Positions 45,825 through 55,000 of a stretch of DNA of 64,000 nucleotides are shown one piece after another. The notes beneath the pieces were generated by a model. The model made no database searches and was not told the origin of the DNA. It saw nothing but the letters and a program-made list of their open reading frames with translations. Positions within the stretch are counted from its first letter, which is position 1. Every line of letters begins with the position of its first letter. A program made the translations under genes and the position numbers. Source of the DNA: Planctomycetota bacterium (lineage in GTDB: Bacteria; Planctomycetota; UBA1135; GCA-002686595); the NCBI GenBank assembly GCA_004357655.1, contig SMVQ01000232.1, forward strand, positions 1-64,000, written 5' to 3'.

Positions 45825-46607
45825 ATGCCCCGACCTGCCGGAGAGCCCCGCGACCCGCGACCGTCCACCGACTCCGAGCCCTGGTACGTCACCGCCTTCG
45901 GGTCCGACTACCGGCGCGTCTATCCCCATCGGGACCTCGCGAGCGCGCGCGCGGAGGTCGCGTGGATCCGGGGCCAGGGAATCTCCGGGCGGGTGCTCGA
46001 CCTCTGCTGCGGATTCGGTCGGCACAGCCTCGCGCTCGCCGCGGCCGGCGCCGACGTCTTCGGGCTCGACCTCTCCGCGCAGCTCCTGTCGGAGGCCCGC
46101 ACGCTGCCGGGGGGGGAGCGGCTCGCGGGCCGGCTCGTGCGCGCGGACGCCCGGCTCATCCCCTTCGTCGACGGCGCATTCGATGCGCTCGTGAACCTGT
46201 TCTCATCGTTCGGCTACTTCGGCGACGACGGGGACCGCCGCGTCATCGCGGAGATCGCGCGCGTGCTCCGCCCCGGGGGTCGGGCGCTGCTCGACCTCAT
46301 GAACCCCGCGCGGATCCGCGCGGACCTCGTGCCCGAGTCCACGACGGAGCGCGACGGTGTGATCCTCCACGAGCGCCGCGCGCTCAGGGACGCCGGGCGC
46401 AGGGTGACGAAGATCGTCCACCTCACGCTTCCGGAAGGGGAGGAGCGCACCTGGCGCGAGGACGTGCGCATGTACGAGACGGAGGAGCTGGCGGCGCTCC
46501 TCGCCCCGCGCGGCCTCGCGATCACCGCCGTGCACGGCGCGTTCGGCGGCGCGCCCTACGACGAGCGGGCGGAGCGCCAGATCCTCGTCCTCGAGCGGAA
46601 GCCGTAG
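45825..46607 (+). CDS. Class I SAM-dependent methyltransferase
   Basis: The 260-residue product has the Rossmann-type methyltransferase motif I VLDLCCGFGRHSLAL (about 60-74), motif II DVFGLDLS, an acidic loop near RADARLIPFVDGAFDAL, and motif IV-like FSSFGYF, followed by GGRALLDLMNP. It probably acts on a small molecule, judging by its short size and lack of extra domains. The substrate is unknown. It stands alone between dgt (divergent) and an acyl-CoA dehydrogenase gene. Confidence 0.88.
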   Translation: MPRPAGEPRDPRPSTDSEPWYVTAFGSDYRRVYPHRDLASARAEVAWIRGQGISGRVLDLCCGFGRHSLALAAAGADVFGLDLSAQLLSEARTLPGGERLAGRLVRADARLIPFVDGAFDALVNLFSSFGYFGDDGDRRVIAEIARVLRPGGRALLDLMNPARIRADLVPESTTERDGVILHERRALRDAGRRVTKIVHLTLPEGEERTWREDVRMYETEELAALLAPRGLAITAVHGAFGGAPYDERAERQILVLERKP

Positions 46608-46712
46608 CCCGGAGAGCCGCTGCACGCGTCCAGCGCGTATACTCCCGCCGGATTCTTGGTGCCCCGCGGTCGGGGATCGGCGCTCCACGGAATCAGACCG
46701 AGGTAGCCCACA

Positions 46713-47954
46713 ATGTCCCACAACATCGTCTTCAGCGCGAAGGCACTCGAGCTCCAGGCCACGGCGCGCGAGATTGCCGACAAGCACGTCCGGCCCGCCG
46801 CGGCGCACTACGACAAGGCTCAGGAGTACAACTACGACGCGGCGCGCGCCGTAGCCGAGGCCGGCCTCTTCCGCACGTTCATCCCGGCCGAGTACGGCGG
46901 CTTCGGGGCGGGGATCCTCGCCCTCGCGCTCGTCACGGAGGAGCTCGCCAAGGCCGACTCGGGGTTCGGCGTGGCCTTCGCGGTGAACGCGCTCGGCTCC
47001 TTCCCGATCATCCTCGGAGGGACGGAGGAGCAGAAGCAGCACTGGCTGCCCCAGATTGCGACGGGCGACAAGTTCGTCGCCTTCTGCCTCTCCGAGAAGT
47101 TCGCGGGCTCCGACGCGCAAGCGCTCTCCGTGCGCGCGACCCTGGACGGCGACGACTACGTCATCTGTGGCGAGAAGAAGTGGACCACGAACGGCGGCGT
47201 GGCCGACGTGTACACCGTTTTCTGCGTGACCGACCCGAACTCGAGGTCGCGCCGCATCAGCGCGATCATCGTCGAGAAGGGCACCCCCGGCTTCGAGGTG
47301 AAGAAGGTCGAGGACAAGATGGGCATCCGCTGCGTGCCCGTGGTCGAGACGCACTTCGACCACGTGCGGGTGCCGAAGAAGAACCTGATCGGCGGCCGGC
47401 CGGGCCTGGGCTTCAAACATGCCATGATGACGCTCGACTACGCCCGCCCCGGCGTCGCGGCGCAGGCGTTGGGGGCCGCGCAGGGAGCGTTCGAGTTCGC
47501 CAACGTCTACGCGAATCGCCGCCAGACGTTCGGCGTGCCGATCAGCAAGCACCAGATGGTGCAGCAGCTCCTCGCCGACATGGCGATGAAGACGGAGGCC
47601 GCGCGGTGGCTCGTCTACTCGTCCGCGGCGGCCATCGACCAGCTCGGCCCGAGCCCGGCGAACAGCAAGATGGCCGCGATGGCCAAGTGCTACGCCTCGG
47701 ACGTCGCCATGGAGGTGGCGACCGACGCCGTCCAGGTCTTCGGGGGCTACGGGTACATGGAGGACTACCCCATCGCCAAGTTCTTCCGGGACGCGAAGAT
47801 CCTCCAGATCTACGAGGGCACGAACCAGATTCAGCGCCTCGTCATCGCGCGCCACCTCATCCGGGAGGCGGCCGAGCTCGAGCACCTTCAGGCCTTCATT
47901 CCGATCGAGATACAGAAAACATACGAAGAGGACGAGGTCACCCAGGAGGCGTAG
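46713..47954 (+). CDS. Acyl-CoA dehydrogenase
   Basis: The 413-residue flavoprotein oxidises an acyl-CoA to the 2,3-enoyl form. It has the N-terminal helical domain (EYGGFGAGILALALVTEELAK), the FAD/substrate middle domain (FCLSEKFAGSDAQAL, GEKKWTTNGG) and the C-terminal domain (RQTFGVPISKHQMVQ, QVFGGYGYMEDYP). The catalytic base is probably E368 in IYEGTNQIQRLVIAR. Substrate length cannot be predicted with confidence. There is no fatty-acid operon around it. Confidence 0.93.
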   Translation: MSHNIVFSAKALELQATAREIADKHVRPAAAHYDKAQEYNYDAARAVAEAGLFRTFIPAEYGGFGAGILALALVTEELAKADSGFGVAFAVNALGSFPIILGGTEEQKQHWLPQIATGDKFVAFCLSEKFAGSDAQALSVRATLDGDDYVICGEKKWTTNGGVADVYTVFCVTDPNSRSRRISAIIVEKGTPGFEVKKVEDKMGIRCVPVVETHFDHVRVPKKNLIGGRPGLGFKHAMMTLDYARPGVAAQALGAAQGAFEFANVYANRRQTFGVPISKHQMVQQLLADMAMKTEAARWLVYSSAAAIDQLGPSPANSKMAAMAKCYASDVAMEVATDAVQVFGGYGYMEDYPIAKFFRDAKILQIYEGTNQIQRLVIARHLIREAAELEHLQAFIPIEIQKTYEEDEVTQEA

Positions 47955-48422
47955 GATTCCCACCGGTGCGGAGAATGTCGCACCTCAGCCCGGTTCAGCT
48001 TGCGCTCTGCGCGGGTTCGGATTGGAATCAGCCTGCGGTTTCGGGCCCTGACGGCCGCTCCGGAGCCCTAGGCCGTGCCGCACGGGCACTTGGGAGAAAT
48101 TTCCGGGCCACTGGGTCGTCACTTGCATCGTCATCCGTAGTACAGGTCCGTAGCAAAAAGGAAGGTGCGCGGAACTCTTCCGTGCACGTAAGATATCTAG
48201 GTGGAAGCGGCACCCCCTCCCCCCCACTCGGAGGGTATTGCGAGGGGTTGTGTTCAGCTCGCACGAATGGTCTGGCAGGCCATATCGAGACCAGCTGACC
48301 AACGACCCACCTGCTCACTAACGCCATTGTCACCCTTGGAAACGGTGTTGGGTGAGTAGTACCAAGAGTGGGAACCCCCCGGTCCGCACGGTCAGGACCG
48401 GAAGGCAGGCAGGAGGACCGAC
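47955..48422. other. Leader and promoter region of the sigma-factor gene
   Basis: About 470 bp lie between the acyl-CoA dehydrogenase stop and the sigma-factor start. There is an AT-richer patch at about 48150-48200 (with GTAAGATATCTAG), which may hold the promoter. I cannot defend a specific -35/-10 pair. The 3' part folds into the alternative hairpins listed separately. Open frames here are random in look. Confidence 0.45.
48379..48420 (+). promoter_or_regulatory. Competing hairpins at the Shine-Dalgarno of the sigma-factor gene
   Basis: CCGGTCC (48379-48385) can pair perfectly with GGACCGG (48395-48401) over a 9-base loop, leaving AGGAGG (48411-48416) free. Six of the same bases (CGGTCC, 48380-48385) can instead pair with GGACCG (48415-48420), which covers the end of the Shine-Dalgarno. 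The two pairings exclude each other, as in a simple on/off switch. This is a reading of complementarity only; no conservation can be tested here. Confidence 0.35.
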
Positions 48423-49571
48423 ATGATGAAGATGCTGACGTACGACGGGACCGACGAGAAGCTCGACGCCCTCGCGGTCGACACCGAGACCTTCGCCAAG
48501 AAGGCGCGCCGGCTCGCCGCGCGCCTCAACGCGAAGGGTGTCGACCTGGAGCTCCCCCGACCGGAGAGTTGGCGCGGCAGCGGGCCCAAGCCGCAGTTCT
48601 CGCGGGTCGCCTCGATCGAGGAACAACTCAGGAGCGAGATCGATTCCATCCTCACGCTGGATCGCATCGATGAAGCCCGCCTCGCGCGCCGCATCGAGTT
48701 CGCGCGCTACCGCCTCGCGGACGCCCTCGTGCGCCACGACCTCACGGAAGAGGATCTCGAGGGTGCGATGACCTACCACCCGTCGACCATCTGGGAGCCA
48801 CAGCCCACGGACTGCTCGTTCCCCGCGCCGGTGTGCCGGCGTTGGCGCGAGCTGCACGCGCTCCGTACGGAGCTCGTCGAGCGCAACCTCTACCTCGTCC
48901 TCATCAATGTGGAGCGCTATGCGCACCTCTCGGTCGCGCGCCTCGACCTGATCCAGGAGGGCTCCGCGGCCCTGTTCCGCGCGGTCGACGGCTTCGACTG
49001 GCGGCGCGGGCTCCTGTTCCGCACGTACGCGGTGCACTGGCTGAACCAGGCGTTCCGCAGCCTCCTCTACAACTTCGGCAACACGGTCCGCGTCCCGGTG
49101 TACCTGCAGAAGGCGATGAAGCACGTCAACCAGGCGATCGCCCGGCTCGGGAATCCGAACGCGACGGCCGAGGAGATCGCGGAAGAGGCGGACCTCGGCG
49201 TCAACCTCGTCGAGAGCGCCCTCGCCGCTTCGCGCACCACGCTGTCGATGGATGCGCCGCTGCAGAAGTCCGAGGAAGGCGCCGGCCTCATCGAGCTGCT
49301 CGGGGTCGAGTCGCCCGAGGGCGTCTACTCGACGGACATGGAGGACATCTCCCTCAAGTCGGGAGTGCGCGAGGCCATGGACCGGCTGAGCGAGCGCGAA
49401 CGTTACGTCGTCGAGATGCGCTTCGGCATCGGCATGGAGCGCGAGCACACCCTGTCCGAAGTGGCGAGCGAGCTGGGCGTCAGCCTCGAACGCGTGCGCC
49501 AGATCCAGGTCCGCGCCATCAACAAGATGCGGACGCCGGGCCTCCGCAAGGCGATCGACCCGTTCCTCTAG
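48423..49571 (+). CDS. RNA polymerase sigma-70 factor, primary-type (RpoD/SigA-like regions 2-4)
   Basis: The 382-residue product has sigma region 2 (NLYLVLINVERYAHLSVARL, DLIQEGSAALFRAVDGFDW, and FRTYAVHWLNQAFRSLL in place of the usual FSTYAxWWIRQAI), region 3 (RVPVYLQKAMKHVNQAI) and region 4 with a helix-turn-helix (LSEVASELGVSLERVRQIQVRAI). The first 130 residues differ from RpoD. The overall layout is that of an alternative group 2/3 factor. Start ATG 48423 follows AGGAGG (48411-48416) by 6 nt; a second ATG at 48426 is possible. The gene is directly followed by palindrome 6. Confidence 0.88.
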   Translation: MMKMLTYDGTDEKLDALAVDTETFAKKARRLAARLNAKGVDLELPRPESWRGSGPKPQFSRVASIEEQLRSEIDSILTLDRIDEARLARRIEFARYRLADALVRHDLTEEDLEGAMTYHPSTIWEPQPTDCSFPAPVCRRWRELHALRTELVERNLYLVLINVERYAHLSVARLDLIQEGSAALFRAVDGFDWRRGLLFRTYAVHWLNQAFRSLLYNFGNTVRVPVYLQKAMKHVNQAIARLGNPNATAEEIAEEADLGVNLVESALAASRTTLSMDAPLQKSEEGAGLIELLGVESPEGVYSTDMEDISLKSGVREAMDRLSERERYVVEMRFGIGMEREHTLSEVASELGVSLERVRQIQVRAINKMRTPGLRKAIDPFL

Positions 49572-49580
49572 CGCCGCCGA

Positions 49581-49696
49581 TACGGTGTCGCACACTCCCG
49601 CGCTGCCCAGCGACTGACGCGTGCCGCACAACTCCCGGATGAGAGGTGTGCGGCACGCGTCAGTCGCTGGGCAGCGCGGGAGTGTGCGACACCGTA
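49581..49696. repeat. Long palindrome, element 6 (116 bp), divergent family member
   Basis: It starts TACGGTGTCGCACACTCCCG and ends with the reverse complement. The arms are about 50 bp with an unpaired centre of about 16 bases (ACTCCCGGATGAGAGG). It keeps the TACGG start but reads TGTC where the others read AGCC/AGTC, and it has none of the CAGGACAAAATCC block. It lies 9 bp after the stop of the sigma gene and about 33 bp before the start of the next gene, both on the plus strand. Confidence 0.92.
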
Positions 49697-49729
49697 TCGC
49701 TGGCGGTGGGAAACGCTAGGGTGGTGACC

Positions 49730-50809
49730 ATGGTCAGCCCTCTGGAGCCGCGGCAGGGCCGGCAGGACGACGGCCGGACGCACGCTCGCCCGGCGCGGCC
49801 GCTGGACGCCCACGTCCTCCGCACCCTGAGCCTCGACCTGATCGGGCGCCCGCCGTTCGCCGTCGAGGTGGAGGAGTGGTCCGGGAAGCCCGTGCAGGCG
49901 TTCCTCGACACGGTCCTCGGGTCGCAGGAGTTCTGGGAGCACTGGTACGAGGAGCAGCTCTACTACTTCCTCCTCATCGACAACTTCCGCCCCGCGACGG
50001 ACTCGACGCGCACGATCCCCGCGAAGCTCGTCGAGGGCCGCATGAGCGTTCGCGACGCCCTGCACCGGGTCGCGCTCTCGTCGAGCTTCAACCTGCGCAA
50101 CCCCGGGGCCGACACCTTCGTGACCGTCGTCATGGAGCAGGTCGTCGGGCTGACCGTCCAGAAGCACAAGGCCGAGCTCGAAATCGGTAAGCGGGTCTAC
50201 GACGGCCACAACGGCCTGTTCCTCGGCAGCTTCGGCGAGAACCAGTCCGACGTCGTGCGCATCGCCATCGAGAGCAAAGCCGCCGCCCGCGCCTTCACGG
50301 CGCGGGAGTTCGTGCGTATGACCCACCGCGAGGCGCCGAAGAAGGAGCTCGCCGCTTGGACGCGCAAGCTCCACAAGGACCCCCACACTTTCATCGAGGT
50401 CGTCCGCGAGTGGCTGCTCTCCGAAGCGTACGAAGCGCGCCTCGCGCACCCGGTCCCCCTGGCGAATCGTCTGTTCGTGCGCGCCGTGTTCGTCGACCTG
50501 CTCGGACGGCTGCCGGAACCCGCGGAGGCCGAACCCCTCCGGAACGCCCTCGACGGGCTCTCCGACTCCCGGCCCCTGCGCTCCGTCCTCGTGCGCCTGC
50601 TCCTCGACTCGGGTTCGGTCCCGATTCCCGAGAAAAACTCGATCCGGGACGTGACGGAGTGGGTAGCCGGACTGTTCCCGCGGTTTCTCGGCCGGGAGGC
50701 GACCCCCGAGGAGTTGAAAGCGTTCGTGCTCGCCTTCGGCGAACCCGAGTGCCGACCGAAGACGATTCTCTACGCGATCCTGTCGAACGCCGAGTACCAC
50801 ACCTTCTGA
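49730..50809 (+). CDS. DUF1549-like protein, partner of a DUF1501 gene
   Basis: The 359-residue product contains two related segments resembling the start of DUF1549 domains: LRTLSLDLIGRPPFAVEVEE followed by FLDTVLGSQEFWEHWYEEQL, and near the C-terminus VFVDLLGRLPEPAEAEPL. In planctomycetes DUF1549/DUF1553 proteins sit next to DUF1501 proteins, as here, and their function is unknown. No haem-binding CxxCH and no signal peptide are visible. ATG 49730 is the likely start. The next gene begins 8 bp after the stop. Confidence 0.7.
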   Translation: MVSPLEPRQGRQDDGRTHARPARPLDAHVLRTLSLDLIGRPPFAVEVEEWSGKPVQAFLDTVLGSQEFWEHWYEEQLYYFLLIDNFRPATDSTRTIPAKLVEGRMSVRDALHRVALSSSFNLRNPGADTFVTVVMEQVVGLTVQKHKAELEIGKRVYDGHNGLFLGSFGENQSDVVRIAIESKAAARAFTAREFVRMTHREAPKKELAAWTRKLHKDPHTFIEVVREWLLSEAYEARLAHPVPLANRLFVRAVFVDLLGRLPEPAEAEPLRNALDGLSDSRPLRSVLVRLLLDSGSVPIPEKNSIRDVTEWVAGLFPRFLGREATPEELKAFVLAFGEPECRPKTILYAILSNAEYHTF

Positions 50810-50817
50810 GGCGACCC

Positions 50818-51996
50818 ATGAATCCGAGCGAGACCTCACGCCGCACCTTCCTCAAGACGGCCGCGATCACCGGCGGCGCGCTCGTCGGGACGGGCCTCGT
50901 GCCCGGCCTGTCGCCCCTCGCGTTCGCGCGCGGGCCCCGGAGTCCCCTCCGCGACGACCGGAAGACGAAGCACATCGTCCTCATCGCTTTCGCGGGCGGC
51001 GTGCGCACGAAGGAGACCTTCGGCATGCCCGCGAACGTCCCGAACCTCACGGCGATGGCGGACGAGGGTGTGCTCTTCCCGCGCGTACGGACCGCGAATC
51101 TCGGGCACTTCGGCGCTTCGATGTCGATCTTCACGGGGATCAGCGAGCCGCGTGGGATTCGCGAGAACTCCCGCGGGCCGGACCCCACCCTCTTCGAGTA
51201 CCTGCGCAAGGACCTCGGACTGCCTCAGAGCGATGTCTGGATCACGACCTCCGGCGGCGCGCAGCAGGTGAACTACTCGTACGGCCTGCACGCCGACTAC
51301 GGTCCGAAGTACGGCGCCAACACCCTCGACGGCGACGGGATCTTCAACAAGGAGTTCCAGGAGGTGCTCGAGGCCTACGGCATGCCGAAGCCCATGGGCG
51401 AGGGCGAGAAAGAGATCCTCGACCGGCTCCGCGGGAGCCTCGGCGCCGGCGATGAGGAGTCCGCGCGGGAGGCCGAGGCGCTCGCCCGAGTGGAGCAGTA
51501 CATCCTGGACGAGCTCACGCGCGGCACCTCCGACATCACGGGCGCAGGCGCGGCCGACGCCAAGGCCCTGCGGCTCGCGCGCAACCTGCTCAGTATCTTC
51601 AAGCCGCGCGTCGTCGGCGTCGTGCTGCAGAACGCGGACATCGCCCACGGATCCTTCAACGGCTACATGGAGGTCATCCGGCGCAACGACGCTGCCGTCG
51701 GCGAGCTGTGGAACGCCGTCAAGGACGACGCCGAGCTGGCCGACTCGACCGCATTCATCATCCTGCCCGAGTTCGGGCGGGACGCCGATCTGAACGCCCG
51801 CCGCGGACTCGACCACGGCGATGGCTCCGATGATCTCAACTACGTGAGCTGCGTCGCGTGGGGGCCCGACTTCAAGCGGGGCGCCGTCGTGCGCGACGTC
51901 GTGCGCACGATCGACGTGACGCCCACGATCTGCGACCTTCTCGGAGCCTCCGCCAGGCACTCGCGCGGCGGCCGGATGCCCGGTCTGTACGCTTGA
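50818..51996 (+). CDS. DUF1501 family protein, Tat-exported, phosphatase/sulfatase-like fold
   Basis: The 392-residue product starts with a twin-arginine signal (SRRTFLKTAAITGGALVG). It then has the alkaline-phosphatase-superfamily pattern of DUF1501 proteins: HIVLIAFAGGVRTKETFG, PNLTAMADEGVLF, FGRDADLNARRGLDHGDG and the closing DVVRTIDVTPTICDLLG. The metal ligands of true sulfatases are not evident. DUF1501 proteins are typical of planctomycetes and act outside the cytoplasm; substrates are unknown. ATG 50818 has no strong Shine-Dalgarno; the frame upstream is a shadow in the previous gene. Confidence 0.88.
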   Translation: MNPSETSRRTFLKTAAITGGALVGTGLVPGLSPLAFARGPRSPLRDDRKTKHIVLIAFAGGVRTKETFGMPANVPNLTAMADEGVLFPRVRTANLGHFGASMSIFTGISEPRGIRENSRGPDPTLFEYLRKDLGLPQSDVWITTSGGAQQVNYSYGLHADYGPKYGANTLDGDGIFNKEFQEVLEAYGMPKPMGEGEKEILDRLRGSLGAGDEESAREAEALARVEQYILDELTRGTSDITGAGAADAKALRLARNLLSIFKPRVVGVVLQNADIAHGSFNGYMEVIRRNDAAVGELWNAVKDDAELADSTAFIILPEFGRDADLNARRGLDHGDGSDDLNYVSCVAWGPDFKRGAVVRDVVRTIDVTPTICDLLGASARHSRGGRMPGLYA

Positions 51997-52007
51997 TTCG
52001 GGCCGCG

Positions 52008-55000
52008 ATGGTCGACGTGGGGAACAGTGCGGCGGCGGCGACCGCCGGGCCGACGCGGTGGGTCGCCGGAGGCGCCCTCGTCCTCGCGCTCCTGGCCCTC
52101 GTCGCGGACGCGTTCGAGCCGCAGGAAGGAGCCGCGGGCGTGCGCCGCGGCCCGGCCCCTGTGTCGAGGGCGGCCGGCGGCTGCACGGACTGTCACGAGG
52201 GGATCGAGGCGATGCACCCCGGCGCGGACCTCGCCTGCGTCGACTGCCACGGTGGGGACGCGACGGCGCGCAAGAAGCTCGCGGCGCACGTTCAGCCGAA
52301 GTCTCGGGACCCGGGTGACGAGCGCGTCGTCAAGCTCGACGATGACCTCACGTACCGCCGGTTCGTGAACCCGATGGATCTGCGGATCGTCGACAGGACG
52401 TGCGGGGAGTGCCACGGCGGGCTCGTGCATGACTTGAGGACGAGCCTCCACGGCACGACCGCCGGCCACCTGTCCGACGGCTACTACGAGATGGGCTTGC
52501 TCGAGAAGCGCGGCTCCGTCTACTCGGTGTTCCCCGTGCCCAGGCGCTTGGCGGAAGGGGGCGAGGTCGAGCGCCTCGTACAGGTCCCGCCGTTCCGGCA
52601 CTCGGGGCCGATGGATCGCCTCTCGACGCACTACACCGATCTAGCGCGCAAGGAGTGCATGCAGTGTCACCTCTGGTCCGAGGGGCGCGCCGTCCGCGGC
52701 CGCACGGGCCAGGACGGGGACTACCGCGGCCAGGGCTGCGCGGCGTGTCACGTGCGCTACGCGTTGGACGGCCTCACCGATACGGCCGACCGCGCCGCGG
52801 TGCGCAACGAACCGGGGCACCCCTGGCGGCACGCGATGACGCGCGCGCCGGGCACGGAGACGTGTACCTCGTGCCACTACGGGGACGCCTCGATCGGCCT
52901 GCACTTTCGCGGCCTCTCGCAGCTCCCCCCCGGGGCGCCGGGCGGACCCGATATCCCGGGTACGACGGACTCGCTGCTCAACCGCGTCTTCTACCTCGAC
53001 GACAACGAGATCTGCCCGCCCGACGTGCACCACGAGCGCGGGATGAGCTGCATCGATTGCCACACGCTCGGCGACGTGATGGGGGACGGGCAGCTGCACG
53101 GCCAGATGGAGCACGCGGTCGAGATCTCGTGCCAGGCCTGTCACGGCACGTTCACCGCGCGCTCGACCCTGAAGACCGAACGCGGCACGCCGCTCGAGCA
53201 CCTCTTCCTGGACGAAGTGGGCGACGTGTTCCTGCGCAGCAAGGTCTCGGGCGAAGTACACCGCGTCAAGCAGGTCGTCGACGTGCTCGACCCGGGGCAC
53301 ATCGACTACAACGAGGACGCCGAGCGGGCGATGACGGGCGAGCACGGCCAGGTCGAGTGCTACACCTGCCACGCCGGGTGGAACGCAAACTTCCTCGGCT
53401 TCCACTTCCAGCGCAACGAGGCGCTCTCGCAGCTCGACCTCCTCTCCGGGATGCGGACGCCGGGCCGCGTCACGACGCAGGAGAAGGTTTTTGCCACCTG
53501 GAAGAGCTTCTACGCCGGGCTCAACGAAGCCGGCCGCGTGGCGCCCTACTTGACGGGCTTCTCGACCATGGGCTCGGTCGACGACAAGGATGGCAAGCGG
53601 GTGCTCGACCAGGTGATGCCCGTGACCGCCGCGGGGCTCTCCGGCATGACCATGGTGCACCACCAACTGCACTCGGTGCGCCCGACCGCGCGCTCGTGCG
53701 TGGAGTGCCACCGGACCTCGACTACCTGGGGCATGGGCTCCGCGAACTTCCGCCTTGCGCGCCAGCTCGCGTTCGTCGCCGACCGGCGCGGGATCGAGGT
53801 CGTGGCCCTCAACCGCACGAACCTGTCCGCGTCGATTCCACTCGCGAAGATCGTGCTCCCCGACGTGGTCGACCTCGTGATCGACTGCGATCCCCTGCAA
53901 GGTCACGCGCGCTATCTCTACGCGGCCGAGGGCGGGCGCGGGATCCACGTGATCGACGTGCGCGATCCCACGACTCCCCGGCGGGTCGCGTTCATCGAGT
54001 CCATCGGACCGCGCGGGCTGGAGCTTGCGGGGGACTATCTCTATTCGGCGGACGGAATCGGCGGCCTGCGCATTTACGACGTGTCCGAGCCAGAGCAGAT
54101 CCGACTCGTGGGGCTCGTGCCCATGTTCGACGCGCACGCGGTCACCCTGCAGTGGCCCTACGCGTACGTCGCGGACGGTCCCGGCGGGCTCGCCATCGTC
54201 GACGTGCGCGCCCCGATCGCCCCGCGCTTCCTGGCGGGCATCGACATGCAGCGCGCACGCGGCTCGGTCGCGATGGCGATCGACGTCGCGGTCCTGTTCC
54301 AGTACAGCCGGCCGCGCGCCGGTCCGGACGGCGCGCCGCTCGATTCGCGCTCGAGCGCGCGCAACCTCTGCGCCGTCGTCGACGAGCTCGAGGGCCTCAT
54401 GCTGTTCGACGTGACCGAGCCGAAGCACCCGGAGGTCCTGTGGCCGCGTCCCGACCGCCGGACGGTGGCGCGCCGCAGAAACTCCCCCGAATACCGCGGC
54501 CTGGCGCTGTTGTCGCACGTCGACGTCGCGAGTCCGCAGGGCGGCGCGCGCACCGTGGAGCGCGACTACGTCTACCTGCTCGAGGAGCTTTCGGCGGGCA
54601 ACGGCCGGCGGCGGTCGTTCGTGCGCTCGATCGACGTCACCAACCCGGAGCGGATACGCCTCGTGGGCCGCACCGCGGCCGGGTTCTCGACCGAGATGCT
54701 CGCGCCGATCGCGGTCTACAACCCGCCGTTCCTCCAGCAGATCCTCCTGACGCCGGGCGAGCTCGGGGTGTACGCGACCGACGCCTCCATCTCGGAGGAG
54801 CTGAACCAGCTCGGTGTTTTCTCCGCCCTGCGCAACACCTACGTGGTCGCCATCGAGGAGTTTCCGCTCGACCGGATGATCGACGCGGGCGGCCGGCGTC
54901 TGAAGGACGTGAGTCACCCGGTGTCGCGGTGGCTGTACCGCGCCGAGATCGAGCGCCTGCTCGACGTCTCGGCGGAGGCGCTCGGGACGCTCGAAAAAAA

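Noticed and set aside
48391-48420. SRP (4.5S) RNA domain IV-like motif GGTCAGGACCGGAAGGCAGG
   Set aside because: It resembles GGTCAGGTCCGGAAGG plus AGCAG, but the 3' side reads CAGGCAG rather than AGCAG, the U-A/C-G pair below the GGAA loop is missing, and the sequence runs straight into the sigma-factor start. No closing stem is possible.
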